NCBI GenBank assembly: GCA_964545075.1 | Contig: CAZJFS010000180.1 | Span: 1-8,890 of the forward strand | Length of the DNA: 8,890 nucleotides | Direction: 5' to 3' | From: DAOPXV01 sp035352535 | Lineage (GTDB): Bacteria; Muiribacteriota; UBA9980 | Part shown: positions 1 through 7,091 of the stretch, piece by piece | How the letters are laid out: the number at the start of each line of letters is the position of its first letter | Position numbering within the stretch: the stretch's first letter is position 1 | The notes under the pieces: generated by a model | What the model saw: the letters and a program-made list of their open reading frames with translations, nothing else | Database searches by the model: none | What the model was told of the DNA's origin: nothing | Program-made: the position numbers and the translations under genes

Positions 1-1392
1 AAACTTCAAAACTCGGTCCAGGCATTTTCAAGCCGGGAGGCGGTCCGGATCATTGAAAAAGAACTGGGCGGGCCGATCGCGGACCTGTTTAAGACATTCA
101 TTGAAAAGCCCATAGCGGCGGCTTCGATCGCGCAAGTCCATAAAGCCGTTCTTCATGAAGGCGCAGCCGTCGTGGTCAAGGTGCAGCGCCCCGACATTAA
201 AAGGATTATAGAAGTCGACCTGGAGATAATGAAAGACCTGGCGGAACTTCTTGAAAATCACGACGAGCAAATAAAGCGCATGGATATTACGGGTATCATC
301 GAAGAGTTTGAAAAGTCCATACTCAAGGAATTGGATTTTTCGTTTGAAGCCTCGAATATGGAAAAATTCGAACAAAATTTTCAAAACGACGCCAGAATCT
401 ATGTTCCGAAATGTTATCGCGATCATTCAACGAAAACCATACTTACAATGGAATTTATCGATGGAGTCCATATATCCGAGATCGATGAAATAAAAATGCG
501 GAATTTATCGCCTGAAATTTTAGCGAGCCGCGGCGCGGACCTTATTTTAAAGCAAATATTCGAACACGGGTTTTTTCACGCCGACCCGCATCCCGGAAAC
601 ATGCTGGCTCTGGACGGAAACGTGATATGCTTTCTCGATTACGGAATGATGGGGCTTCTGACGAAATCGACGCGAGAGAATCTATCGTCCGTTATAATCG
701 GCGTGGTAAATCATGACGCCGGAAAAATAGCGAAAACTTTAATTAAATCTTCGGTAAAAAATGACGGAGATTTTAATTTCACGACCATCGAGTCGCAGGT
801 AAGCGAACTGATAGAAACGTATTTTTATCAATCCCTGACTCATACTGACATGGCAGGGCTTTTAAATTCGCTGGTCGCTATAATGATCAAAAACCATCTT
901 AAAATACCTTCCGACTTTTATCTTTTGACGAGGGCGCTGATAATCCTTCAAGCGAACGGGGAAATTTTAAATAAAAATTTCAACGTTTCCGAGCATATGA
1001 AACCGTACGCGGAAAAAATGATGCGCGAAAAAATGAACCCGATCAAATTGGCCGGCCGGCTGTTCGATTCGGCGTCCGATTTCGCCGCTTTAATGCACGA
1101 GCTGCCCTCGGGCGTAAGCGAAATAATGGATAAGATCAAATACGGAAAATTGAAAATGGACATCGAACCCAAGGGCGTCGAGCGCATACTCGCGGCGCAT
1201 GAACGGATGTCGAACAAACTTGCTTTTTCAATTGTTCTGGCGGCATTGATAATAGGCTCGTCGGTGGTCATACATTCCAAAATCCCGCCCCTGTGGAACG
1301 AGATTCCGATAATAGGCCTCGCCGGATTCGGCATCGCGAGCATTCTGGGGTTCTGGCTTTTAATTTCAATGCTGCGCCATGAAAAGATATAA
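1..1392 (+). CDS. UbiB/ABC1/ADCK-family atypical protein kinase-like protein, 5' partial
   Basis: The reading frame is open from base 1 to a TAA at 1390-1392, so 463 codons remain and the N-terminus, including the family KxGQ motif, lies outside the window. A GTG at 172 would cut through the nucleotide-binding region and is not the true start. Visible family marks, numbered from the first codon here, are the Ala-rich loop AAASIAQVH (39-47), the lysine of VVKVQRP (K60), the ELDFxxEAxNxxxF segment (about 109-123), the catalytic-loop-like HADPHPGN (193-200) and the metal-binding LDYGMMG (212-218). Two hydrophobic C-terminal segments (about 407-425 and 436-456) fit the membrane anchor of bacterial UbiB proteins. 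UbiB and COQ8 are membrane-associated ATPases/kinase-like proteins that support ubiquinone synthesis. No quinone gene is visible here, so that role is by family only. The next gene is convergent, 43 bases away. The family assignment is secure; the substrate is unknown. Confidence 0.95.
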   Translation, partial: KLQNSVQAFSSREAVRIIEKELGGPIADLFKTFIEKPIAAASIAQVHKAVLHEGAAVVVKVQRPDIKRIIEVDLEIMKDLAELLENHDEQIKRMDITGIIEEFEKSILKELDFSFEASNMEKFEQNFQNDARIYVPKCYRDHSTKTILTMEFIDGVHISEIDEIKMRNLSPEILASRGADLILKQIFEHGFFHADPHPGNMLALDGNVICFLDYGMMGLLTKSTRENLSSVIIGVVNHDAGKIAKTLIKSSVKNDGDFNFTTIESQVSELIETYFYQSLTHTDMAGLLNSLVAIMIKNHLKIPSDFYLLTRALIILQANGEILNKNFNVSEHMKPYAEKMMREKMNPIKLAGRLFDSASDFAALMHELPSGVSEIMDKIKYGKLKMDIEPKGVERILAAHERMSNKLAFSIVLAALIIGSSVVIHSKIPPLWNEIPIIGLAGFGIASILGFWLLISMLRHEKI

Positions 1393-1435
1393 ATAAACCG
1401 GGCCGGGCGCGCCAATTTATGACCGGTAAATTCGA

Positions 1436-1798
1436 TCAATTTTTTTCCATTATATTTTTTATTTCTTCCGGCATTCGGAAAACTCCGTTTCCGTCGGCGG
1501 CAAAATCCGCGACTGCTATAACGGCAGCGGATTTTATCTTTCCATAAACATGCGGAAAGAGCTGTGAGCCCCCTTCGAGGTTCTCATATTTTATAGGAAA
1601 TGCTATCTTCGCGGCATCGATTAATAACAATACCAGGCCGGTCTCATTTTTAAATATATAATTCGCCACGTTTAAAACCTGATCCGGAGCCGAGCAGTGA
1701 ATAAATTTTTCGCTTTCGAGCGTTTCATGAGTATAAACGCCTGATTTCAAGGCTTCATCCCAGGCCGACTTCTTGGTTATATGCAGAATATAATTCAT
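1436..1798 (-). CDS. DUF952 family protein
   Basis: This is a complete 120-residue gene, about the usual length for the DUF952 family. The recognisable family features are the N-terminal IxHIT (residues 4-8), a central FIHCS (32-36) followed by a QVLxVAN helix, a hydrophobic strand LVLLLID (55-61), and FPHVYG (81-86) before a VIAV strand. The conserved histidines H6, H34 and H83 could form a small active or binding site, but the biochemical function of the family is not established. The start is supported by a strong ribosome-binding site, AAAAGGAG (bases 1807-1814 read on the minus strand), 8 bases before the ATG. A good promoter lies just upstream, so it is probably transcribed alone. It is divergent from the large exported protein gene and convergent with the kinase gene. 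Nothing in the context ties it to the pilin cassette. Confidence 0.9.
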   Translation of the reverse strand: MNYILHITKKSAWDEALKSGVYTHETLESEKFIHCSAPDQVLNVANYIFKNETGLVLLLIDAAKIAFPIKYENLEGGSQLFPHVYGKIKSAAVIAVADFAADGNGVFRMPEEIKNIMEKN

Positions 1799-1836
1799 TT
1801 CATAAGCTCCTTTTCGATATTTTCAATGGCTGATTC

Positions 1837-1865
1837 ATTTTAACACGCCGTTTTATTTTAATCAA
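1837..1865 (-). promoter_or_regulatory. sigma70-type promoter for the DUF952 gene
   Basis: Read on the minus strand, TTGATT (1865-1860) is followed by a 17-base spacer and TAAAAT (1842-1837). A TGT precedes the -10, giving an extended -10 (TGn). The predicted transcription start near 1830 leaves a leader of about 30 bases containing the AAAAGGAG ribosome-binding site. The match comes from reading alone and the start site is an inference. Confidence 0.75.
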
Positions 1866-1875
1866 GACGCGCGTC
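1866..1875. promoter_or_regulatory. 10-base palindrome between divergent promoters, possible operator
   Basis: GACGCGCGTC is a perfect palindrome that abuts the -35 box of the DUF952 promoter and lies 19 bases upstream of the -35 box of the opposing promoter. The position would suit a regulator acting on one or both promoters. A 10-base palindrome is expected several times by chance in a window of this size, so the position is the only argument for function. Confidence 0.3.
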
Positions 1876-1894
1876 ACTCGAAAAAAGGAATAAA

Positions 1895-1923
1895 TTGACA
1901 TAAAATTTCATATCTGCTACAAT
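1895..1923 (+). promoter_or_regulatory. near-perfect sigma70 promoter for the 1050-residue exported protein
   Basis: TTGACA (1895-1900, full consensus) is followed by a 17-base spacer and TACAAT (1918-1923, five of six consensus bases). TGC at 1915-1917 gives an extended -10. Transcription would start near 1930, leaving an untranslated leader of about 100 bases before the ATG at 2033. This is the strongest promoter match I see in the window and implies substantial basal expression. The leader is A-rich; I found no convincing riboswitch or attenuator in it. Confidence 0.85.
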
Positions 1924-2020
1924 TAAATCACGAAAAAATAGAGGGAACAAAGCATAACGAGGCGGATATTAAAGAACGCCATAGAATACTTAAGCGCTCA
2001 AACAAATAAAAATAAAATCC

Positions 2021-2027
2021 GGGAGGA
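2021..2027 (+). promoter_or_regulatory. ribosome-binding site of the exported protein gene
   Basis: GGGAGGA lies 5 bases before the ATG at 2033. This purine-rich site fixes the start, and the start in turn places a typical signal peptide at the N-terminus. Confidence 0.85.
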
Positions 2028-2032
2028 ACTCA

Positions 2033-5000
2033 ATGAAATCGTTCAAGATCTTTTCAGTCGCGGCGGTCCTTTCGTTATTCCTTTTTTGCGCCAATACCGC
2101 GCAAGCCTATGATACCGCTTATTACAAGGATCCTAAAATCGGCATATTCAAGATAACTCTCGATCAATCCGAACTTAAAAATCATCCGATAAAATCGATC
2201 GTCCCCGTTTACGACCCGGCCGTTCTTTCGGAGGTCTATACCTTCGATTCAAGATCTGAAAAACGCGACGACGTTGAAATTGACTCGGGCGAAAAGTCGC
2301 GGGAAGCGCTCCGGAAAAAAATCGGCGAGATCGAAAAGATAAAATATGAAATGGAGAGCGAAAAAAGCAAGTTATCCGAAGAAAACAGGTTCCTTGAAAA
2401 ATATAAAGAACGCGTTAAAAGCGGTCAAATGAAGGCCACCGAGGAAGATATGAAGGAACTCGAAAAAAAGATCGAAGCCAACCGGAAAAAGGTGAAAGAG
2501 CTGGATGAAAAGATCCGGCCCATGAGCGAGGAAACCGAAAAACTATATAACGAAATGTATTCTTACGGCAGACATAACCTCAATAAAAAAGACCTCAATA
2601 AAGAGATCAAATTCTACGTCATAGGCAGATTTTTCAAGTCCGGCCCGGCGTCCCTGAATCTTGTAAACGCCGCGACGGGCGATACGGTTGAAACTCTTTC
2701 GCTAACTCTCATAGACCGCGAAGATAAATCCGATGCCAAAATTTTAAAGCACTGGTTCGAAATACAGAAAAACTATTACGGAAAACTCAAGATCAGCCAG
2801 GCATCAGGCGTTTTCAATTATATCGCCGGGCAGTCGGAAAGGCGGTTCGCGGGATCGACGGCTGAAGTTAAAGTTTCCGGCAGGACGTCGCGCGATAACT
2901 TTAACGGCAGGCAGGACCTTTATTCGATGGCGAGCGGGATGCTCGCGATACAGGAAGCGCTCCAGCTCGACAGAATGACCGGCGAATCGCTCCGTGAAGA
3001 CTATAAATACGTCAGAACGGACACGCTTCACGGCCCTGCAATTAAATCGCATCCGTTCGAGATAATGCTCGCCGGAAAAAAACCGAAAACCTATCCCCTG
3101 GACTCGCTGGTGCCGTCGGATTTTTATTACCTGCACTTTTCAAATATCCGCGATCAGATAGAATTGTCCGAACTCATGGATAAATGGGGATCTAATTTTC
3201 TGCATCTTATGCAGGTTTCCTCGACCGACAGCCGGATGAAGGAAAAATACCTCGACCAGCTCTGCCTGAAAGTATCCGACCTCACGAAGCTATTCGGCGA
3301 CAAGGTCATCGACGATATGGCGTTATGCGGCAGCGACCCTTTCCTCGAAGACGGAACGGACCTTTCCGTAATATTTTCCATAAAGAACAAAACCGTTTTC
3401 GATCTTAACGCGTCCAGATATTTCGCGGACGCCAAAATCGCTTATAAAGACCTTAAAGACGAGCTCATCGACGCAAAAAAATTCAAGATCAGGGCCGTTT
3501 ATACTCCAAACGGCGTAGTTTCATCATATTCATGCTACATTAACGACTTCCTGATCTATTCGAATTCAAAGACCGCGATATTAAAAATAATCGATACTTT
3601 TGAAAATCCGAAAAAATCCATGGCGAGCGCCGACGACTTCCTTTATATGAGAACGGTTTATGAAACGGGCGCCGAAAACGAGAACGCGTTTTTATACCTT
3701 TCGGACAGTCACATCAGAAAACTCGTCGGCCCGGAATGGAAGATCGAACGGCAGAGGCGCCTTAACTGCACGGCGAGCCTGCGTATAATAAATAACGCCA
3801 TAACGCTATATTACATGGATAAAAAAAACGACAGGCCTGCGATTGAAACTCTCGTTTCCAAAGGATATCTTGACCCCAATTATATCTTCTGCCCGGACGG
3901 CGGCGAATATTTCATAGACGCGACGTCTCTCGAACCATACTGTTCGAAACACAGAAGACTCCGCTTCGTAACGCCGATAATTGAAATGATACCGGAATTC
4001 GTGTCGCAAAGCGAGTTAGAGCAATACAGGCGTTTCGTCACCGAATATAACAACTACTGGACGAAATTTTTCGACCCCGTCGGAATACGCATTAAAAACG
4101 GGCCGAAAGCTATATCCCTTGAGACCTGCATCCTGCCTCTCGTTGAAAACTCTTTTTATACGGCGCTTTCCGCGGCGTCCGGCGGCATGGGCGTTAAATT
4201 TTACGCTCCAAAGGTGCCAGGCACCATCTTATCCGTCCGCGCCAAGATCAATCTGAAAGATCAGCAAAACATGAGATTTTTCGACGAAATGCTTTCGGCT
4301 ACATCGTTCACCACCGACAGGTTCTTGAAATTCATGGGCAATAACGTAAGTTTCAACCTTCTGGACAGCGATATAAGATTCACGCTCGACCCTTTCATGT
4401 CGCGCGTAATGATGTTCTCGCCCCGCGATTCCTGGGTGGTATACGCATCCTTTTTGCTTTCAGCCCTCAATCACCCTGTTTATGTTATGTTCGACGTAAC
4501 CGATATGAAGGAAGCTGAAACTTTTCTGACCGAACTTTTCAGATTCATCGAAGAAGAAAATGCAAAAAGGGCGCGCGGTTTCGTTGAAACGGATTTTTGC
4601 GTTTACAAAGTGCGCCCCGTAGAAAACGGCCCGGCTATCTATTCGATCAATTACAGGCTCGCCGTGATAGGTCTGAACCTTCATGTTATGCTCCATAACA
4701 ACAAACTCATATTAGCCACCAAAAGAAGCATCCTGACCGATATTTTGAGCAATACCGAAAATTCGGGCGCGACCAGCGAGACAAATTTTGAATTAGAAGT
4801 GAATTCGGCTAATTTCGACCAGATATCCAGAACTTATAGTATAGTGTGGGCCGAGAAAATGCGTAACGCGTGTCACTCAAACCTGTGGCCGATCTATGCG
4901 CTCAATAAATTCAGAAACATCCCGATCGAAGCAATAAAGGATGCGTCGCTTTCGGTCAATGGATACGTTCCATATTGCCCGGCCGGCGGAGACTATGTGT

Positions 5001-5185
5001 ATGATAAATCAAAGGACCTCATATCATGCACGCTTCACGGAAACGTGCATGATCAGAAGCAGCCTCTTCTGCTCGACGAAAATAACGAACTGGTAAAATT
5101 TTTCAAGAGCATCAGAAAGGTCAAAGCGGCCCTTCAATTCACCGTCCACGGCATTATGACTAAAGTTACGATCGAACGGGAATAA
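2033..5185 (+). CDS. Large exported protein with coiled coil, DUF3352-like sections and two pseudopilin-like CPxGGxY/CxxH modules
   Basis: I cannot assign a function to this 1050-residue protein. Residues 1-25 form a classic SEC signal peptide: a Lys-containing start, a hydrophobic core and a probable cleavage after AQA (25/26). No lipobox or later strong membrane segment is seen, so the product should be periplasmic or secreted. Residues about 86-174 are rich in Glu and Lys with heptad-like spacing, a likely coiled coil. Residues about 340-560 and 690-910 alternate strands and helices. The pattern of an 'IYSNSKTAILKII' helix, then a SMASADDF turn, then 'AFLYLSD' resembles DUF3352-type proteins; this is a resemblance only. 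Two modules stand out. C579, C620, C637 and H640 form the first, with CPDGGEY at 620-626. C947, C982, C999 and H1002 form the second, with CPAGGDY at 982-988. Both have the same 17-residue Cys-to-Cys step. A strong promoter stands upstream and the gene converges on the pilin-like cassette. Confidence 0.9.
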   Translation: MKSFKIFSVAAVLSLFLFCANTAQAYDTAYYKDPKIGIFKITLDQSELKNHPIKSIVPVYDPAVLSEVYTFDSRSEKRDDVEIDSGEKSREALRKKIGEIEKIKYEMESEKSKLSEENRFLEKYKERVKSGQMKATEEDMKELEKKIEANRKKVKELDEKIRPMSEETEKLYNEMYSYGRHNLNKKDLNKEIKFYVIGRFFKSGPASLNLVNAATGDTVETLSLTLIDREDKSDAKILKHWFEIQKNYYGKLKISQASGVFNYIAGQSERRFAGSTAEVKVSGRTSRDNFNGRQDLYSMASGMLAIQEALQLDRMTGESLREDYKYVRTDTLHGPAIKSHPFEIMLAGKKPKTYPLDSLVPSDFYYLHFSNIRDQIELSELMDKWGSNFLHLMQVSSTDSRMKEKYLDQLCLKVSDLTKLFGDKVIDDMALCGSDPFLEDGTDLSVIFSIKNKTVFDLNASRYFADAKIAYKDLKDELIDAKKFKIRAVYTPNGVVSSYSCYINDFLIYSNSKTAILKIIDTFENPKKSMASADDFLYMRTVYETGAENENAFLYLSDSHIRKLVGPEWKIERQRRLNCTASLRIINNAITLYYMDKKNDRPAIETLVSKGYLDPNYIFCPDGGEYFIDATSLEPYCSKHRRLRFVTPIIEMIPEFVSQSELEQYRRFVTEYNNYWTKFFDPVGIRIKNGPKAISLETCILPLVENSFYTALSAASGGMGVKFYAPKVPGTILSVRAKINLKDQQNMRFFDEMLSATSFTTDRFLKFMGNNVSFNLLDSDIRFTLDPFMSRVMMFSPRDSWVVYASFLLSALNHPVYVMFDVTDMKEAETFLTELFRFIEEENAKRARGFVETDFCVYKVRPVENGPAIYSINYRLAVIGLNLHVMLHNNKLILATKRSILTDILSNTENSGATSETNFELEVNSANFDQISRTYSIVWAEKMRNACHSNLWPIYALNKFRNIPIEAIKDASLSVNGYVPYCPAGGDYVYDKSKDLISCTLHGNVHDQKQPLLLDENNELVKFFKSIRKVKAALQFTVHGIMTKVTIERE

Positions 5186-5259
5186 ACAGCGAACTTAGCC
5201 ATATCGGATTTTTACGGTCCGTCAAAGATACGTTGTTCGCAATAGCAAAAACCGCTTGA

Positions 5260-5311
5260 ATAAACTATAAATCCGCAAAGGCTGCTCAGCTTCTGCGGAT
5301 TTATAGTTTAT
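5260..5311. terminator. Perfect 18-bp stem-loop between convergent units, probable bidirectional terminator
   Basis: The arm at 5260-5277 is exactly the reverse complement of 5294-5311. The 16-base loop can pair further (5279-5283 with 5288-5292, including one G-U pair), giving a nearly continuous long hairpin closed by a four-base loop. It begins 75 bases after the stop of the exported protein gene and about 90 bases after the stop of the opposing lipoprotein gene. That is the expected place for a terminator serving both directions. No uridine run follows directly on the plus strand. On the minus strand a TTTTT run comes about 10 bases after the stem. It may therefore be an RNA 3'-end protector or a dispersed palindromic element instead. 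The structure is certain; the role is inferred. Confidence 0.6.
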
Positions 5312-5402
5312 ATCGAATATATCATTTTCATAATATGATTGAAAGTCTCGCGGTTTGAGGCGGCCGGCTGGTTCCGGAAGCACTCGCGATCACTGACGGC
5401 GG

Positions 5403-6020
5403 CTATTTATCATCGTCCTCTTTTTCAATACGGTCAACAATCCGGTTTAAAAAATCGTGATGTTTTTCATAATGTTCCATATATTTGCGGTCGTCACCTT
5501 TTATGTAGTAGCAAAGGCTGAGTTTTTTATGGCCTTCAGCCATAACCTCGTCGTTCTGAGGGTTTCTGTTCATAATATTTCCAAGTTCGATAATTATATC
5601 ATCGACGCGATTTTCCTTAACGAGCGGTTTTAATGAACCGAATTTCCCGGTTTCATCCTCCAGAAGCGAACTCGCGGAACCGGCATTTGCGCCGCCAGTC
5701 GCGAAACTGCGCTGGGTATCTTTCTGTTCGCGCGAAATCTCGAGCAGCTTCTGTTTATATTCGTGCGAGGAAACTATTTTAGACTCTTCAAGATATATTT
5801 CAAAAGCGCTTTTAAAATAATCCAGGCTTATTTTCGAAGAGCTTTGAGCCGTCTCAACCGCGTTCAGCGCCTTCGTTTTCGACCCAGCGCACGAGCAGGA
5901 ACACGATTCGAGAAAAAGAGCGGAACCCAGCATCATAAAAAGCACAAGCAGTTTTAATGGACTTTTTTTTAGCGAAAAAAATAAATTATCGTTATTCATA
6001 TCGTTGGCTTTCTTATTCAT
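5403..6020 (-). CDS. Lipoprotein with helical, TPR-like C-terminus, last gene of the pilin-like cassette
   Basis: The 205-residue product starts with a basic region (KKSPLK) and a hydrophobic segment ending in LFLESC, a lipobox-like site that would make C40 the lipidated residue. Further cysteines follow at 42 and 44. Glu at position -2 of the lipobox is somewhat unusual. After a Ser/Gly/Ala-rich linker (about 107-120), residues about 139-196 look like paired amphipathic helices similar to a tetratricopeptide repeat, with a very acidic tail. The start at 6020 lies 2 bases after the stop of the PilW-like gene, so the two are probably translationally coupled; its own ribosome-binding site is weak. 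A second ATG at 5999 (M8) would still keep the whole signal peptide. TPR lipoproteins such as PilF act as pilotins in type IV pilus systems. That is an analogy from position and lipidation, not from a recognised family match. Confidence 0.82.
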   Translation of the reverse strand: MNKKANDMNNDNLFFSLKKSPLKLLVLFMMLGSALFLESCSCSCAGSKTKALNAVETAQSSSKISLDYFKSAFEIYLEESKIVSSHEYKQKLLEISREQKDTQRSFATGGANAGSASSLLEDETGKFGSLKPLVKENRVDDIIIELGNIMNRNPQNDEVMAEGHKKLSLCYYIKGDDRKYMEHYEKHHDFLNRIVDRIEKEDDDK

Positions 6021-6022
6021 AT

Positions 6023-6595
6023 TTAATAGTCCATGTACTCGTCAACCCAGGAAAAAAAACCTTTATATCTGGCTGACTGAAACACATATCGTGGATAAAC
6101 CTTAGTTAAAAGGGTCGTATTAACCTTATCGTATTTCTGGCGGTCCAGCATCACCTCTACCTCGGCTTCAAGCTTTACCGCAACATATTCAGGCTTTTTA
6201 AATATCTTGAAATCTTTTACGTTTTCGGCGATCATCTCTTTTTTCGACGTCGTCTTATTCGAATAATATAATTTGCCGCCGTCAACGTAATATTCTATGG
6301 TTTCGGTATTTGCCGCACCCGGTCCGGTATTTGGAAATCCGACCGTAGGTTTGCCGCGGAAACATTTGATAGTAAGCTTGGAATCTTTATATTCGACTGT
6401 ATGCGCGCCGCGCAGGTCTTTACTTATACGCTGAAGAGCCATTCTGGCGTCCTGCTGCTGATCTATTCTGGTTTCATCGACCATTCCGCGCGGGACCTGG
6501 GTTCCGAACAGGTAATAGACCGTGGCCATCATCATTAAAAGCGCGACGGTGGATATTATCATTTCAATGAGCGTGAATCCTTTTTTATTAATCAT
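6023..6595 (-). CDS. Type IV prepilin-like minor pilin, PilW/GspJ-like
   Basis: The 190-residue protein has a canonical class III prepilin leader: MINKKG followed by FTLIE, with prepilin peptidase cleavage expected after G6, F7 as the methylated first residue and E11 as the mature Glu5. A hydrophobic helix runs to about residue 31. The stretch DARMALQRISKDLRGA (49-64), then an IEYYVDGGKLYYSN strand pair (about 100-113) and an ENVKDFKIF strand, is the layout of PilW and GspJ minor pilins. It should sit in the inner membrane until it is assembled into a pilus or pseudopilus. Its start codon overlaps the end of the PilV-like gene by 8 bases (ATGATTAA). A strong AAAGGAG site inside that upstream gene lies 7 bases before the ATG, so the start is secure. 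I cannot tell from one protein whether the machine is a type IV pilus or a type II secretion system. Confidence 0.92.
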   Translation of the reverse strand: MINKKGFTLIEMIISTVALLMMMATVYYLFGTQVPRGMVDETRIDQQQDARMALQRISKDLRGAHTVEYKDSKLTIKCFRGKPTVGFPNTGPGAANTETIEYYVDGGKLYYSNKTTSKKEMIAENVKDFKIFKKPEYVAVKLEAEVEVMLDRQKYDKVNTTLLTKVYPRYVFQSARYKGFFSWVDEYMDY

Positions 6596-7088
6596 TCGGA
6601 TTCTCCTTTGAAATGTAGGTTACAAGCCTTATCGAACTATGCGTTATCGGCCGTCTCATATCATCGAGCTCTTCCCATTTAACGTTAACCGCAATTTCTT
6701 TTATGTTCGGGTTTTTAGCCGGAAGGTCCTTGCCGTCACGAACTATTATCTGTTTTTTAAAATACTTATAACTTTCGGGATAAGCGATCTTTTCGTTCTC
6801 GTCGGATATCCATTCACCTTCGAACGCGTCCCAGGCCGTCGGAAGCATCGACGAAACTTCCGCGAATTTTTTCGACTTGACTTCTTCCATCGTTTGAAGC
6901 GCAAGGTTTAGCGCCGTCAGAGCATTTTTCGACTTGATGGTCGTTTCGGTGGAATACGAAAAGATTTTCAGGATCGGAATCGTCAAAAAGCTCAAAAGCG
7001 CCAGAAAAATAAGGACGAAGGCGAGCGTATTGCCCGTTTCGCTTAAAATAATATGAACTTTTCCTATAATTTTCGGGCCGTTTCCCAT
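6588..7088 (-). CDS. PilV/GspI-like minor pilin with a non-canonical N-terminus
   Basis: The 166-residue protein has a single N-terminal hydrophobic helix (about 20-43), preceded by a polar segment ending SETGN. The segment NALTALNLALQTMEEVKSKKF (about 55-75) matches the 'A-x-x-LA-x-x-MEE' helix typical of PilV and GspI. The C-terminus has the usual strands (IAVNVKWEE, then SIRLVTYIS). Unlike normal prepilins, the junction reads G19-N20-T-L-A-F with no Phe at +1 and no Glu at +5, so processing by a standard prepilin peptidase is doubtful. The gene begins 3 bases after the stop of the PilX-like gene and has only a weak AAAGG-like ribosome-binding site, which suggests translational coupling. 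It overlaps the next gene by 8 bases. The family call rests on the ME helix, the length and the position between PilX-like and PilW-like genes. Confidence 0.82.
   Translation of the reverse strand: MGNGPKIIGKVHIILSETGNTLAFVLIFLALLSFLTIPILKIFSYSTETTIKSKNALTALNLALQTMEEVKSKKFAEVSSMLPTAWDAFEGEWISDENEKIAYPESYKYFKKQIIVRDGKDLPAKNPNIKEIAVNVKWEELDDMRRPITHSSIRLVTYISKENPND
6603..6609 (-). promoter_or_regulatory. ribosome-binding site of the PilW-like gene inside the upstream CDS
   Basis: Read on the minus strand this is AAAGGAG, 7 bases before the ATG at 6595. It lies within the last codons of the PilV-like gene and supports independent re-initiation at the 8-base gene overlap. Confidence 0.8.
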
Positions 7089-7091
7089 AAA

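Noticed and set aside
1414..1446. Weak hairpin AATTTA/TAAATT followed by a run of seven T after the kinase gene
   Set aside because: The stem is only six A-T pairs and is separated from the T-run by 7 bases. It could end transcription, but it is too weak to call as a terminator.
1946..2110. Open frame upstream of and overlapping the exported protein gene, reading like a charged helical peptide
   Set aside because: After an in-frame TAG it contains no ATG, GTG or well-placed start with a ribosome-binding site, and it overlaps a gene with a clear start and signal peptide.
2577..2602. Short tandem-like repeat ACCTCAATAAA in the coiled-coil region boundary of the exported protein gene
   Set aside because: It encodes two similar NLNK/DLNK stretches in a lysine-rich region and is explained by local amino-acid composition.
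2804..3435. Minus-strand open frames of 110 and 93 codons opposite the exported protein gene
   Set aside because: They have no family features or ribosome-binding sites and lie wholly within a well-supported plus-strand gene. The same holds for the minus-strand frames at 28-426, 948-1439, 3806-4009, 4261-4470 and 4460-4696.
5347..5388. Direct repeat of CTCGCG at 5347-5352 and 5383-5388
   Set aside because: Six bases are too short to be meaningful, and there is no third copy or associated element.
5339..5521. Plus-strand 60-codon frame overlapping the 3' end of the lipoprotein gene
   Set aside because: No ribosome-binding site, arginine- and histidine-rich composition typical of an antisense shadow, and overlap with a supported gene. 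The plus-strand frames at 5763-5957, 6639-6911 and 7152-7418 are shadows for the same reasons.
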